Below are positions 37,901-47,750 of a DNA stretch of 64,000 bases, piece after piece. This DNA comes from Pisolithus tinctorius (lineage: Eukaryota; Basidiomycota; Agaricomycetes; Boletales; Pisolithaceae). Every line of letters begins with the position of its first letter. Position 1 is the stretch's first letter. The notes beneath the pieces are model-generated. The model ran no database searches. It was not told the DNA's origin and saw only the letters and a program-made list of their open reading frames with translations. The translations under genes were made by a program, and so were the position numbers. Location of the stretch: the NCBI GenBank assembly GCA_024663395.1, contig JANFAH010000003.1, forward strand, positions 2,480,001-2,544,000, read 5' to 3'.

Positions 37901-39522
37901 TACGAAGCAACACTCGCCGCGATCTGGCCGATCCCACCTACGATCTTTCAGTTCCCCCTGCTACTTACGATGAGGCGGTCCGTCGCAGTGATGCGTCCAG
38001 GTGGAGGGCGGCCATGGATAAGGAAATAGATCAGTTAAAGTTGATGAACGTTTATAGCCTCGTTCCTCTTCCTCCGGGGGCTCACGCAATAGGAAGCCAT
38101 TGGGTTTTGGAGTACAAAGAAGGTGATGGTAAGGGGGGGCCGGTCGAGAAAGCGCGTTTTGTTGCGAAGGGGTTTACTCAGGTACCGGGCAGGGATTTTG
38201 GACAGACGTTTGCGCCGGTTGCGAGGCAGAGTTCCATTCGGCTCCTTGCTGCCATCGCTGCCAGGGAGGACTGGGAACTGCATTCGCTGGATATTAAGAG
38301 GGCGTTCCTTCATGGGAAGGTCAAGGAAAGAGTGTACGTCAAACAACCACCTGGATATGAGGAGTATGGCCCAGGCGGCGAGGAGCTGGTCGGGTTACTT
38401 CACTCTGCTCTCTACGGGATTAAACAGGCTGCCTACCACTTCTACGAAACACTTCGCTCCGAACTCGAGAGTCAGGGGTTCCGGCGCAGTGAGGTGGACC
38501 ACGCGGTGTTCGTTTTTCGTCAACTAGAGGTCGTCTGCATGGCTGCCTGGCACGTCGATGATGGCCTCGGTGGAAGCAACAACGAGCGTTTCCTCGCTGA
38601 GGTCAAGCATCGCCTGCACCTCCGTTTTGGCATCTCAGACATGGGACCCGTCACGAAATACCTCGGCATCCAGTTTGAACGTGATCATCACACTCGTGAA
38701 CTGTGGCTTCACCAGAGCGAGTACATTGTCCACCTCCTTCAAGAGTATGATCTCGTTGACTGCCACCCGGTACACCTTCCAATGGATCCTACCCATCCTT
38801 TTCTCACTGACGCCGAGGCGGCAAAACTGATCGAACCCGCTGACCTGAGGTCTCTTTACCCGAAACTCATTGGCGAACTGTTGTACCTCTCCATTTGCAC
38901 CCGTCCCGATATTTCCCTTGCCGTTCAACGTCTTTCACAGTATCTCTCCCGTCCCAGTACACGTCTACTTGGGGCTGCGAAACGTGTCCTTCGTTACCTC
39001 GCGGGCACGGTTAACCGTCGTCTCCACTATGGAGAGCGCACGTGCAGCCCTCTTCTGCATGGGTTCAGCGATGCTGACTGGGCGACAAACCCCGAGGATC
39101 GTATTTCAGTAACAGGATATTGTTGGTTCTATTATGGGGGCGTCGTTGCTCACTCCTCTAAGAAACAGACTACGCAGGCCCTATCCTCCACCGAGGCCGA
39201 GTATATGGCGGTCACTGCGGCCATCCAAGAAGGCCTGTGGATTCAGTCGTTCCTTCTGTCTGTGGGTTTCCCGGTGCCGCCTCCCACCCGTCTTTACGCT
39301 GACAATGCGGGGGCGATCGCACTTTCGCGAGAGGCTGCAAACAATCATCGCACTAAACACATTGACGTACGGTATCACTTTTGTCGCTCTCACATCGAGG
39401 CTGGGACTTTTCTGCTCGAGTGGATTGCATCCTCCCGTAACACCACTGATGTTCTCACCAAGGCCCTGCCTCGTCCGTCCTTCTCCCGTCATGTCGCTGG
39501 TCTGTCACTCGTGTCCCGTTGA
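34906..39522 (+). pseudogene. Copia gag-pol polyprotein, one frame with two in-frame TGA codons
   Basis: The first in-frame ATG is 34906 (MGKFDHIPELTDASTFFAW). The same frame is open to TGA at 39520-39522 except for TGA at 35101-35103 and 35869-35871, each followed by AAG. Gag carries RDVWVTLHDNFDHVD and a knuckle-like CGASNHDKAHC near 35790. Protease: LLDSGTSRTLV. Integrase: HARIGH...CESC zinc site, then HTDLGGP, QSDNGGEF and QQNRVAER (D-D-E core; the common NG is NR here). RT: FVAKGFTQVPGRDFGQTFAP, HSLDIKRAFLHG, WHVDDGLGG at the catalytic site. RNase H: GFSDADWATNPEDR, SSTEAEYMAV, NHRTKHIDVRYHF. Restored reading would be ~1540 residues, a normal length. With the stops it is formally broken, unless they are read through. 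Confidence 0.9.
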
Positions 39523-39529
39523 GGGGGCG
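39510..39529 (+). other. First copy of a duplicated polypurine-tract-like sequence
   Basis: CGTGTCCCGTTGAGGGGGCG overlaps the pol stop codon. It is nearly identical to the sequence abutting the right LTR (39658-39677, GTT-G-TGGGGGCG). Confidence 0.6.
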
Positions 39530-39657
39530 TCGGAGGCGTTTTTCAACGGTCACTCTGCTCGTTTCGTTTCTTCTCCACACACGGAACGTTTCTCGTTTTT
39601 CTGTTCTGTTCTCCTTTTCTCTACGCACGGGATTGGACTCTCCCTTGTTCGTTTGCA

Positions 39658-39677
39658 CGTGTCCCGTTGTGGGGGCG
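39658..39677 (+). other. Polypurine-tract-like sequence before the right LTR
   Basis: CGTGTCCCGTTGTGGGGGCG ends at the first base of the right LTR, the position expected for the plus-strand primer. The purine run itself is short (TGGGGG). Confidence 0.6.
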
Positions 39678-39893
39678 TGTTGGTGTCAACGGTCACGTGC
39701 TAGGCGCGGTTGTACTTATAGAGTTGTTTACGTTAGTTTACACCTCAGCGCTTGTGTCTACGACGCTGAGGTGGGTACGGTAACCCCTGAGGACACGCGT
39801 GTATACTTACCTCCTGTAGCGTGTCCCATCAGGTATTGTTAATGGTAGCGCTTGTGTCTACGACGCTGAGCGTGTCCCATCAGTTTTACAACA
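39678..39893 (+). repeat. Right LTR of the copia element
   Basis: Same 216 bp as the left LTR with no difference noticed by eye. The TGGTG target copy follows. Confidence 0.95.
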
Positions 39894-40048
39894 TGGTGTA
39901 CGTAGTATGAGTCGAATTTATCTTATCTTGTCTCGTCACGTCTGGTCACACCAACTACCACGGTGACCGCCTTCCTACCGTATAGGTAGGCATAGTGACC
40001 ACTACCATGTAGTACCAGACCACAATCTACCTTAGTTTCAAATCAACC

Positions 40049-40954
40049 ATGCCCTCCCCACCCATCCAAGTCTTCCTCACGACCATCGCATCTCAGCCAG
40101 AGCTCAGGAAGCGGCAAGGTAGGAACTCGTTGGGGATGTGAGCGTTAAAGCACCGACTTACAGCGAGGCGATCTCATACTATCGCTGGTTTGTTAACAGA
40201 GTACATCTTACGGATTCTGCAGACGAAGAAGATCCCGTTTATATCTTACGATTTAGCCTGTGATGAAGAGGCGAAGAGACTTTGGAAGCGCAAGGCTCCT
40301 CTCGGTATGAACGTTGTTACACCATGATGCAGTCGTGCAGACTCCTCAAGCACTATGTACCCCCCCGTTCAGATAAGCAACAACTTCCAGGCATCCTCGT
40401 CGGAGGCAGGTACCCAGGGGTGTGTGCTGCATTATCGTTCACTAGCTTCGTAGTTGCTGAATGCTAAACGTCTAGGACTTCGACGCGTTGTATGCTATTA
40501 TTTTACTGTCCGACCGTCCGTACGGCTGATCGGCTCTATCAGTGAAGAAGCAGTCGAATACGAGGAACTTGATACATTCTTAAGACTCAAGGAAACATGG
40601 AACGCAGCCGTAGATGAAGACCGGCCCGCCCCCGCAGCAAAACCTGTTGGGGTTCCCGGAGCGGTCCCAGTTTCACAAATGACGCCAGAACATCACAAAC
40701 CCAAGTTTTTCCCAAAAGATCCAAGTTCCCCTCTTAAACCCGTGAACAAAGGGAACGATTTTGATATCGGCTCAGAGTTACAGGGATTTGGACTTCAGGG
40801 AGTAAGGGTTACTGATGACGAACTTAAGAAATTGGTCGAAGAGCTTGGGCTCGGCGGTGATGATGCAGCCGATATCGTGAAGAGTCTTGGTGGCGATGGA
40901 AGCTCCTCGAAGCCGACCGCGGAAGGTTCTGGAGGGGACACACAGCGTTGCTAG
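40049..40954 (+). CDS. SH3BGR-like thioredoxin-fold protein
   Basis: Five exons: 40049-40118, 40200-40304, 40373-40419, 40476-40486 and 40543-40954, giving 214 residues in one frame. The fourth is an 11-nt micro-exon (GACTTCGACGC); including it is the only way found to keep frame and give GGRYPGDFDAEEAVEYEEL. Protein: MPSPPIQVFLTTIASQPELR, then KRQEYILRILQTKKIPFISY, DLACDEEAKRLWKRKAPLDK and QQLPGILVGGRYPGDFDA, a glutaredoxin-like fold lacking a CxxC pair, as in SH3-binding glutamic-acid-rich proteins. The C-terminal half is Pro/Gly/Ser-rich with DDELKKLVEELGLGGDDAAD. Function in fungi is not known to me. Its upstream region was cut to 150 bp by the copia insertion. Confidence 0.82.
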
Positions 40955-41354
40955 TAGGGGACTCGCGACGGAAGGCAAATATGCTGGCAATCGCATAGAA
41001 AGTGTGAAACAGGGCTTGTAATCTATGTGCCAACGGTGGAATGTCGCCAGGGCCGTATCCTGTTGAAACCAGAGCGGTGTTTCCACGGCTACGGATGGAG
41101 TCCATCGGGAGGTTGTCACACATATCCCTGGTATCACCACTTCTCAAGCCAAAATAGGGCTGATCACACGTTCACAACCGAAGTGAAACTTCCTGCCCAA
41201 GCAGCATCTTGTTCTTTGCCTCGCGACGTACAAAAGACATGTAGTGCTTAGGGTTCCTACCTGCACGCGGCTGAAGTGAAGCATGCCACACCGCAGGCAT
41301 AAAGTGGGCATGACGCCGATAAGTAGTATGGGGTGAATTAGGCACGACCTGGTC
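40955..41354. other. Convergent 3' intergenic region
   Basis: About 400 bp between the SH3BGR-like stop (+) and the seipin stop (-). No gene or repeat was recognised. Confidence 0.45.
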
Positions 41355-42615
41355 CTAATGATCAGAATCGTACAGTGAGTCAGTGGCGCGTGAGCGACGT
41401 CTTCGCAAAGGTCGTTCATCATGAGCTACGGGAGGGATATCAACAGGGACGTCTTCTATTTTAAAAGCCTGTAAGTTCGGACATTCGTCAGTAAAAAATT
41501 CGACTAAAGACGTGGTGGGACCGACGCTGCTCTGCGAACGACTTTCCATGGGATATGCCATTCGCTGTCGTTTCCGAGTACGGAAAGATTTCCCATGACT
41601 TGGAGTTCTCTTGGGTGGTGACGGGGAGCGTGGAGCGAGAAGGGTATCCTCTTCATTAGGTAGCTGCCATTTAATGGTCGGCAAGATGCAAGCAGTGAGG
41701 ACGAGCACCGACAACACGAAAAAGGCTGCAAGAGACAAGATCGCCGAAACGAGAGGAAAGCGTGCTACCAAGCCCCTACAGTGCGTAGTTGTTCGGAGTG
41801 AGGCAAACACAAAATGGCGGGAAAACGGTCATACCTGACACCCTGGTACCGGACGGTTCCCTTCAAGGAAGCGGTAGCAACACTCAATTCACGGCCCTCG
41901 CCACCTCCCAGTTTCCTCCATTCATCACGGCGCCCAATTTCAACCCGTGCATTGACCCTGGAGGTCCCAGGAGCATAGGAGGTCAAAAGAACAATATCCA
42001 AACTGATCAAGGGGGGCGACGAAGGGAGCAAGTATGATCGACGTGGTGGTAATGCAATGGCCTTGAAGGGCGTATAAGAGATGAAGCGAACGAGTAAAGC
42101 CAGTTAACATACAGGTCTCCTTACGGTCGCAAGTGTCTTGTTGGATGGCGTGACGAGGGTCAGAGAAGCCATAAAATTCCCCAGCGCTAAATTGGTGTCG
42201 GACGCTGGTACCAAAAGGTGAAGGGATATATCATATGGGTGGCTAGGTGAAAGCTGAGGTAGAGAAACCTCTGCATACGGCGGAACTCCGTCACTTCAGA
42301 CGGAGCGAGGTGTTCAAGGGTGGTGCATCGAGTGGGTGGTGGTACTCACCCATATTGTAGATAAACCTCTGTTTTCCAGCTAACCGCTACGTTCCTCCAA
42401 ACGTACCATCCCGAGAACAGGGAAAGTGAAACGACGATGGGGATTAAAGCTAGGAAGACCAACAGAGGCACTAGCTGTGGGGCAAAGGGCCGCAAGAGAC
42501 GAATAAACAGTGGAACAGGCGCAGGCGGTGCGGGGTTGCCCGCGTGTGGGGCGGACAGCAGATCAGGTTTTTCGTCTCCCGGCTCGACTTTGATGGGGTG
42601 CGACGAAGCCGCCAT
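41355..42615 (-). CDS. sei1: Seipin (lipid-droplet assembly protein)
   Basis: Start MAASSHPIKVEPGDEK at 42615. The first TM segment is LVPLLVFLALIPIVVSLSLF then SGWYVWRNVAVSW, followed by EVYLQYG. After an intron comes the lumenal beta-sandwich: PYDISLHLLVPASDTNLALG, NFMASLTLVTPSNKTLATV, ISLDIVLLTSYAPGTSRV and GRELSVATASLKGTVRYQG. The second TM segment is GLVARFPLVSAILSLAAFFV then LSVLVLTACILP, with a basic cytosolic tail ending SDH at TAG 41357-41355. The two-TM layout with an ER-lumenal domain and the SNxxLGNFM and LLTSYAPGTSR motifs are those of seipin. Yeast Sei1 and human BSCL2 form ring oligomers at ER-lipid droplet contacts. Confidence 0.92.
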
Positions 42616-43076
42616 CGTCGAGTTGGTGGATCGCCGCGGCTAACCGATCCATCAGATGGTAATATCACGTGCCACCAGCAGGCGTGTATCATTATTAAGG
42701 GACTAACCGCCTCCTTTCCATACCCGCTGTTGTCCCAAGTAACACTCGGCATCCGAGGGCTCTTCACAGTCTTCTCTTTCCATCAGAACTGCAGACACAG
42801 CGTGGCAGTAGTATCCCCCTGAACCGAATGCTTGAAGTGCGGTCCTCCAAAAAATTTATTGTTCATCTGCCTATAAAAGGATACCCTACGACGGACACTG
42901 ACCCGAACCGAAAATTACCCCTCGATGTGTGTGCTTTCGTTGGCAGAGACTTTAGGGCACGATCTCACTGAATACGTAAATAGACGGGCAGAGGAATGTA
43001 TAAGTATCTTACGCCTAAGTAGCAGTCCTTGTTCGGGTGAGATCGCACCACTTCTGCACACTCATCTTAGTAAAGA
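42616..43076. other. Divergent intergenic region
   Basis: About 460 bp between seipin (-) and the first tandem-family gene (+). A CTATAAAAGGA TATA box at about 42872-42881 is ~200 bp upstream of the latter's ATG. No other gene was seen. Confidence 0.5.
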
Positions 43077-43830
43077 ATGGCCGTCCCACTCAGTGTAACG
43101 ACCAAGAATCTCAGCGGCTCGTTTGCTACGGTTTGTGAATTGTCTACTTTAAATCCTCTGGTGAATGTTGATAGGCGGTTGGCATGCACAGAACAAACAA
43201 TTCAGCGGCAACTCGGACGAACTGCTTCGACTACAGGGTCTGTCATGGGCCAAGCGCAGCATTGCCAAAATGTTGAATATCATTCTCTCTATGAAGCACC
43301 GCACGGACGATGATGGTGTGGAACACGTTGACATGGAACAGAAAGTCGCTGGTGGCATCACTGCTGCTAGCGACCACTTCATTCTTGACTGGCAGGAGCG
43401 CACTGTTACGGACTCCTCCTTCGGCCCGTTGACTGTGAAGACGCGCAGAATCTCGCCAGAGCTGATTGAGAACGAGTTCCTCAAGGCTGGTTGGTCTGAG
43501 GACACCGTTGTAGACGGCGTTATTCACAACATTGTCTCCAATGACCCCAAGAATTCTGGTGACGGTTACACGTGGGAGTCAGAGCAGGTATGTCCGATCA
43601 CAGCTAACAGACTAACCTTCTCTAACTTCGCCTGCCTCTAGGTATGGGGTTTCCAGGTCGTCGATGGAGAAAGGAGGTATGTCAGGCTCGTCTCCCTCAC
43701 CTCCTCAGGCAAGACAGATGGTCCATTCCACTTTCGTGGTGTTTATGATTATTGTAAGTGCTACTTCACATCCTAACATGATCCCCCAAATATATTAACC
43801 CCCCACGCCTCAGCTGAAAACAAGCACTAG
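43077..43830 (+). CDS. Small conserved basidiomycete protein, tandem family copy 1 (function unknown)
   Basis: Four exons: 43077-43130, 43192-43587, 43642-43753 and 43814-43830, 192 residues. Protein starts MAVPLSVTTKNLSGSFAT and reads NKQFSGNSDELLRLQGLSWA, MKHRTDDDGVEHVDMEQKVA, SFGPLTVKTRRISPELIENE, FLKAGWSEDTVVDGVIHNIV, SEQVWGFQVVDGERRYVRLV and ends FRGVYDYSENKH. No signal peptide or TM helix. The alternation of short strands ending each turn in a charged residue suggests a small beta-barrel (lipocalin/calycin-like), but this is a guess. Copy 2 at 44932 has the same intron positions, phases and internal exon lengths. I recall many multi-copy relatives in Agaricomycetes without a known role. 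Confidence 0.78.
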
Positions 43831-44136
43831 AGCATCGCTGGGGCATTTTGAAAATAAGAATGGGATCGAATTGATGGTGCCATTCGGGTATCATTGATAC
43901 TATCTTGTTACCCTTGATTACGTCTAAATACGGCATATTTCCCCTGCCAACAATTTTCTGTGTTCGGTAGTGTCTGGTACGACCCTCGAATAAGACTTCC
44001 TAACCGCGCTCACCACAAGCATAACCACGCTGACTTCGGAACACTACTCGATATCACTATTAGTGGTAGTTTCGACCATGTTTTCCTGTCTTTCATAACC
44101 CTCACGAAGTCACAGCAGCCCCCCGTTGCAACGATC
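43831..44136. other. Intergenic region, nothing recognised
   Basis: About 300 bp. An in-frame upstream extension of the next gene exists from 43960 but lacks family-like sequence before the ATG at 44137. Confidence 0.4.
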
Positions 44137-44772
44137 ATGGATATCAATGCCAGAAACCTTTTTGGCAGCTCCCCGTCTGCAGTCAGTGTCACCAATTTTC
44201 TCAAGGAAATCGATCCCCGGGCCGAAGCCCTGATCCCAGAAGTGAAGGCATATCCAGACATGGTTTACTACAATTACCACAGACTCGGCATCAGTCTACA
44301 GTTTGCACCACGAGGGGGATATAAACCCAAGGCTGGGCTAGCGAGAGATCAACTCAAGGACGACTGTTTGCGTCTGGAAGGCATTGACATATACAATGAG
44401 TTGAAGCCACGATCTGACAGCGGAAGACCTGAGACTCCCGGTCGATCTGCACCGCCCGCCTTCTCGCCATGCCCATTGTTGCCATTGAGGATACCTCGTG
44501 CAGCATCTGCGCACGGCGAGGGCTCAACACAGTCCTCCATGAATATAGCTGCAAACACAACGGGTAAAGAATTCGTGAGTTGGCTGGGAGAGCCTTGTAG
44601 GAAAGGAGGTGGGACAGGTCCATCATCGGGATCGATCAATATATGGTGCGAGTGGTCCAAGGAAGGTATCATGGTAGAGTTCGGAGGGACGGAGGCCCGA
44701 GGTCCTCAGGCTTGGGAACGGGGTAAAGATGCGGTGTGGCGAGTTGTTACTGTATTTCCCCCCCGGGAATGA
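44137..44772 (+). CDS. Conserved fungal protein of unknown function (single exon)
   Basis: The ATG at 44137 (MDINARNLFGSSPSAVSVTN) is chosen over upstream frame because the recognisable sequence starts there. 211 residues, no intron. Conserved-looking blocks: EVKAYPDMVYYNYHRLGISL then QFAPRGGYKP near the N-terminus; a Pro-rich middle; and a C-terminal block GKEFVSWLGEPCRKGGGTGP, SSGSINIWCEWSKEGIMVEF, GPQAWERGKDAVWRVVT. No signal peptide or TM. Proteins of this layout occur across agaricomycetes as far as I remember; I know of no assigned function. It sits between the two tandem-family genes, so the duplication either spanned it or inserted around it. Confidence 0.72.
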   Translation: MDINARNLFGSSPSAVSVTNFLKEIDPRAEALIPEVKAYPDMVYYNYHRLGISLQFAPRGGYKPKAGLARDQLKDDCLRLEGIDIYNELKPRSDSGRPETPGRSAPPAFSPCPLLPLRIPRAASAHGEGSTQSSMNIAANTTGKEFVSWLGEPCRKGGGTGPSSGSINIWCEWSKEGIMVEFGGTEARGPQAWERGKDAVWRVVTVFPPRE

Positions 44773-44931
44773 TTGAAATGACAGTACGGACGACGTGGCT
44801 CTGTACCGGTGGGACACGACCACGGTACCCCTTACCGCAAATACGCAACTACAGAAAGAGTATTTTATGCATGTTACACTTGCTCTGGACGAGTCTGCTC
44901 TCCTGCACACTCGACGTGGCATACAATATTA

Positions 44932-45676
44932 ATGGCTGCCCCATCCGGTGTAACCACCAAGAACCTCAGCGGTGTGTTCGTTTCGGTTCGTGAATCGTCT
45001 ACTCTTTGTATTGGGCATTCACGACGGGTTGGTATAAACAGGACAAGCAGTCCAGCGACAGCACAGATGAACTGCTTCGACTGCAGGGCATGTCGTGGTA
45101 CAAGCGGCGCGCTGTCTCCATGTTTAACCTCACGCTCTCTATCAAGCACTACACAGATGATGATGGCGTGGAGCACATTGACGCAGACCAGAAACTTTCT
45201 GGTGGCATCCCTGGCGGTAGTGATAATCACATCCTTGATTGGCAGGAACGCTCCTGCAACGACGACGTTTTCGGCTCGTTAATTTATAAGACGCGCAGAG
45301 TCTCGCCAGAGCTAATCGAGGACGAATTCCTCAAGACTGGTTGGACCGAGGACACCATTGCAGACGGTGTCATTCACACCGTTGCTTGGAGTGATCCCGA
45401 GAACCACAGCGGTGGTTACACGTGGACAGCAGAGCAGGTATGCCCGATGCTGATGCTGACGTGACCAACTTTCTCTAACTTCATCGATCTTTAGACCTGG
45501 GGTTTCCAGCTCGTTAATGGCGAAAGACAGCATCTCAGGCTCACCTCACTCACTTCTTCGGGCAAGAAAGATGGTCCAGTTTGCGTTCGCCTTGCCTACA
45601 AGTATTGTAAGAGCCACCACATCCTGACATAATCTCACCAATAAGATTGACCTACGTGTTAGCCGGGACAAACTAA
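44932..45676 (+). CDS. Small conserved basidiomycete protein, tandem family copy 2
   Basis: Exons 44932-44985, 45042-45437, 45495-45606 and 45663-45676 give 191 residues. Exons 1-3 have exactly the lengths of copy 1 (54, 396 and 112 nt) and all introns keep the same phase. Protein begins MAAPSGVTTKNLSGVFVS and continues DKQSSDSTDELLRLQGMSWY, IKHYTDDDGVEHIDADQKLS, RRVSPELIEDEFLKTGWTED and TWGFQLVNGERQHLRLTSLT. The C-terminus differs (KYSGTN versus DYSENKH). Clearly a paralogue by tandem duplication. Function unknown. Confidence 0.8.
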
Positions 45677-45980
45677 GATATTCTATACACCGGCCCTCCG
45701 GGCAATCCAGGACGCGGCTTATGCATCGCTTTGTCAGCGAGGTGTTGTTGAAAATGAAGGAAATAAATTAACGATGGGTAGTTCGACGTTTGATAACGAA
45801 TGGTAGAAAGACATGAAATGGCTATTATTGTAGTAGCTACGCTAATGTGTATAGGAAGATGAGTTTAAGAGGAAAAAGCCAATGGTAGTTGCGGTATGTC
45901 AAAATGATTCGGAGAGGGAGCTTGATGGTTTGGGCGTCGAGTTGAGAAGACGGTCACCTTCCGCTTGTGAAACGAACTAC
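45677..45980. other. AT-rich intergenic region
   Basis: Start of a lower-GC tract that continues to about 47.7 kb. No gene was recognised. Confidence 0.4.
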
Positions 45981-46376
45981 TTACAATCGTGGTGGTGAGC
46001 TTGTCTTTCGGTTTTGCAGGGAAGAGGTGTCATTTTGTCTGTGGAGCTCGCCAATTTTTTTGGGATGTGCGGCGAGGGGGATGAAGTTGAATGGATTGAC
46101 CGCATCGTACAATTTATTGTTGCCTAGTGAAACAAGTAATTCATCGGCAATAAATCTGATATATTCGTTCATTAGCTTGGGGTCGATATCGATCAGTTCG
46201 AGGGGGATTGCATCTTGGAAAACTTTAATATTTTTGGGGTTTGTGAGGGGGGGAAACAGCTTTTCAGCCGCACTCACCGCAGAGTAGATGATGCTGAATT
46301 TGAACAGCCTCGTGGATAATTTCTTTGATGATGATCGGGTGAGGCCGGTGCCCCATTGATAAAAGTTCAGAGGCAC
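45981..46376 (-). pseudogene. Ribonucleotide reductase small subunit (R2) remnant
   Basis: On the minus strand RPHPIIIKEIIHEAVQIQHH precedes a 55-bp intron (46277-46223, GTGAGT..AAG) that splices in frame to VFQDAIPLELIDIDPKLMNE, then YIRFIADELLVSLGNNKLYD and AVNPFNF. This matches the C-terminal helices of eukaryotic R2 (EAVxIE..., then LMxQYIxFVADRLLVxLGN, then NPFDFM). The iron ligands of R2 lie upstream and are absent. The C-terminal hook with the usual TNFFEK sequence is not recognisable either, and the tail is HPKKIGELHRQ. So it is a 5'-truncated, diverged fragment in AT-rich DNA, not an active enzyme gene. It could alternatively be the end of a divergent paralogue whose front has been replaced. 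Confidence 0.68.
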
Positions 46377-46399
46377 TCTTCATACTTTTTGAACTGGGG

Positions 46400-47750
46400 A
46401 GGTTGATGTGTCTCCTCCAGTTTTAGCTGTGGACCGATGTCAGACAGCAATACAATGTTTCAAGTCTGTGAAGAATGGATGTATTACAATCACAACTATG
46501 GGTGATTGAACTTGCTTTACAAACACGACAATACTGTACTACATGAATTACACGTTCTCAAAGACAGCTTAGAGAGCAGCAAAGGCAAAGTACGGCCTTT
46601 TTCTGTGGCGAAGAAGAAAAAGTATACAGAAATTGAGGACAGATTTAGAAATGAAAAAGAGAGGGGAGGCAGGAGTCAGTTTCTTATGTCTGTCGTTCAT
46701 CGTGGTCTTGCAAAGCACGAACGATCTCATAAGATTGGTGTGGATGACTGTCAAGAAAACTCACCACATTATGCGAATCGTCGATGACACGAAAGGCAGT
46801 GTTTTATGGCATACATAACCTCCGAGACACCACTGGAGGTCGGTGATGGCTATTTCAGTCATGCGATATTCTTTGGATGAGATAGAAGACATAGAGGGAA
46901 TCAATTGCATCCACATGCAGTCTTCGTCATGAATACTGCGATAATCGTCTTTAGGACAACGGCGCTCTTTGTGAAGGTTGCTGCATTTCAGGTAATAGAT
47001 GCCTTGATCATGATATTTGACCAAAGCTTCCAAAGTTAAATGCTTTAAAGCTTGAGCAAAGATAACAAATGGGTTCACGAGCAATTGTTGATGCAATGTA
47101 AGGTCCAGGTAAGCGCTGTAGGGAATAAGTACTCCCTACTGAGGTGATTTAATTATTTTATCTTTTCTATTGTGTTTTTGCTTTGATTTACATTAGTGAT
47201 ACTTAGCCTACCTTTGTGGCGCATTTTTGGTAGCTTAGTCAGCATTTTTGCGCACTAGTTTAGGTCTACAGTACACAACAAAAAAAAGGAGGAACCAGAC
47301 TGAAAAGACTGTGAAATCAAAGACCACGAAAGAAAGACTGCGAAAAGCCCTCACTGAGGCACCTCTAGACGACCCTCCAGATGCTGTCACTCACTCATTT
47401 CCCTGCTTCATTTGTTCTGACCAACTCAATCCACTCCTTTACCTCTTTTCACTACTCCAAGCACAGAGCTCCTCTGGGTTGAACTAGACCCTGTTCTATC
47501 AAGCCCTAGGAGTCCCCTGCAGTCCCTAGGATCGCTAAATACCTAACTTACAGTGCAGAAGATGGAATCATGGGTGACGAAGTTCATGAGTGCCATACTG
47601 TGATACTGAAATATTGGGGAAATGGGGGTGGTCGAAGAGGAAACGATGATGTTGATCTTGCATTGGTCACGAAGAAGAGAAAAGATGGAAGCAATATGAG
47701 AGTTGAAATATTGAAGGTCATTTCATGTGTTGACATGGATAATGCAATGT
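46400..47750. other. AT-rich region, unrecognised ORFs only
   Basis: About 1.35 kb with lower GC than the host genes. It holds one minus ORF of 111 codons (46761-47096, containing ALKHLTLEALVKYHDQGIYY and CMWMQLIPSMSSISS) and short plus ORFs. None looks like a known family. An A-tract (eight or more A) lies at about 47279-47287. Probably old transposon or pseudogene sequence. Confidence 0.4.
46761..47096 (-). CDS. Unrecognised ORF, 111 codons
   Basis: Open frame with a regular composition (KYHDQGIYYLKCSNLHKERR, then DDYRSIHDEDCMW). No domain, signal peptide or start context could be recognised. It may be part of a decayed host-like gene next to the R2 remnant. Listed only because the sequence looks less random than the surrounding frames. 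Confidence 0.2.
   Translation of the reverse strand: MHQQLLVNPFVIFAQALKHLTLEALVKYHDQGIYYLKCSNLHKERRCPKDDYRSIHDEDCMWMQLIPSMSSISSKEYRMTEIAITDLQWCLGGYVCHKTLPFVSSTIRIMW

Larger units (their letters stand above)
34570..39893 (+). mobile_element. Ty1/copia LTR retrotransposon, structurally complete
   Basis: 216-bp LTRs at both ends (TGTTGG...ACAACA) that I could not tell apart by eye. A perfect 5-bp target duplication TGGTG lies at 34565-34569 and 39894-39898. PBS follows the left LTR directly, and a G-rich purine tract precedes the right LTR. Between them is one long gag-pol frame with two TGA codons. Domain order gag, protease, integrase, RT, RNase H is that of copia. Identical LTRs imply a recent insertion. 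It lies between the start codons of ltp1 (minus, 64 bp away) and the SH3BGR gene (plus, 150 bp away), so it split a divergent promoter. Confidence 0.96.

Noticed and set aside
36615..38928. Minus-strand ORFs inside the copia pol gene
   Set aside because: Shadows of the long pol frame; no independent support.
34906..39522. TGA read as an amino acid in the whole genome (code change)
   Set aside because: Host genes in the window end with TGA as a normal stop (SNAPC1-like, carnitine carrier, gene at 44137), so a general reassignment is not supported.
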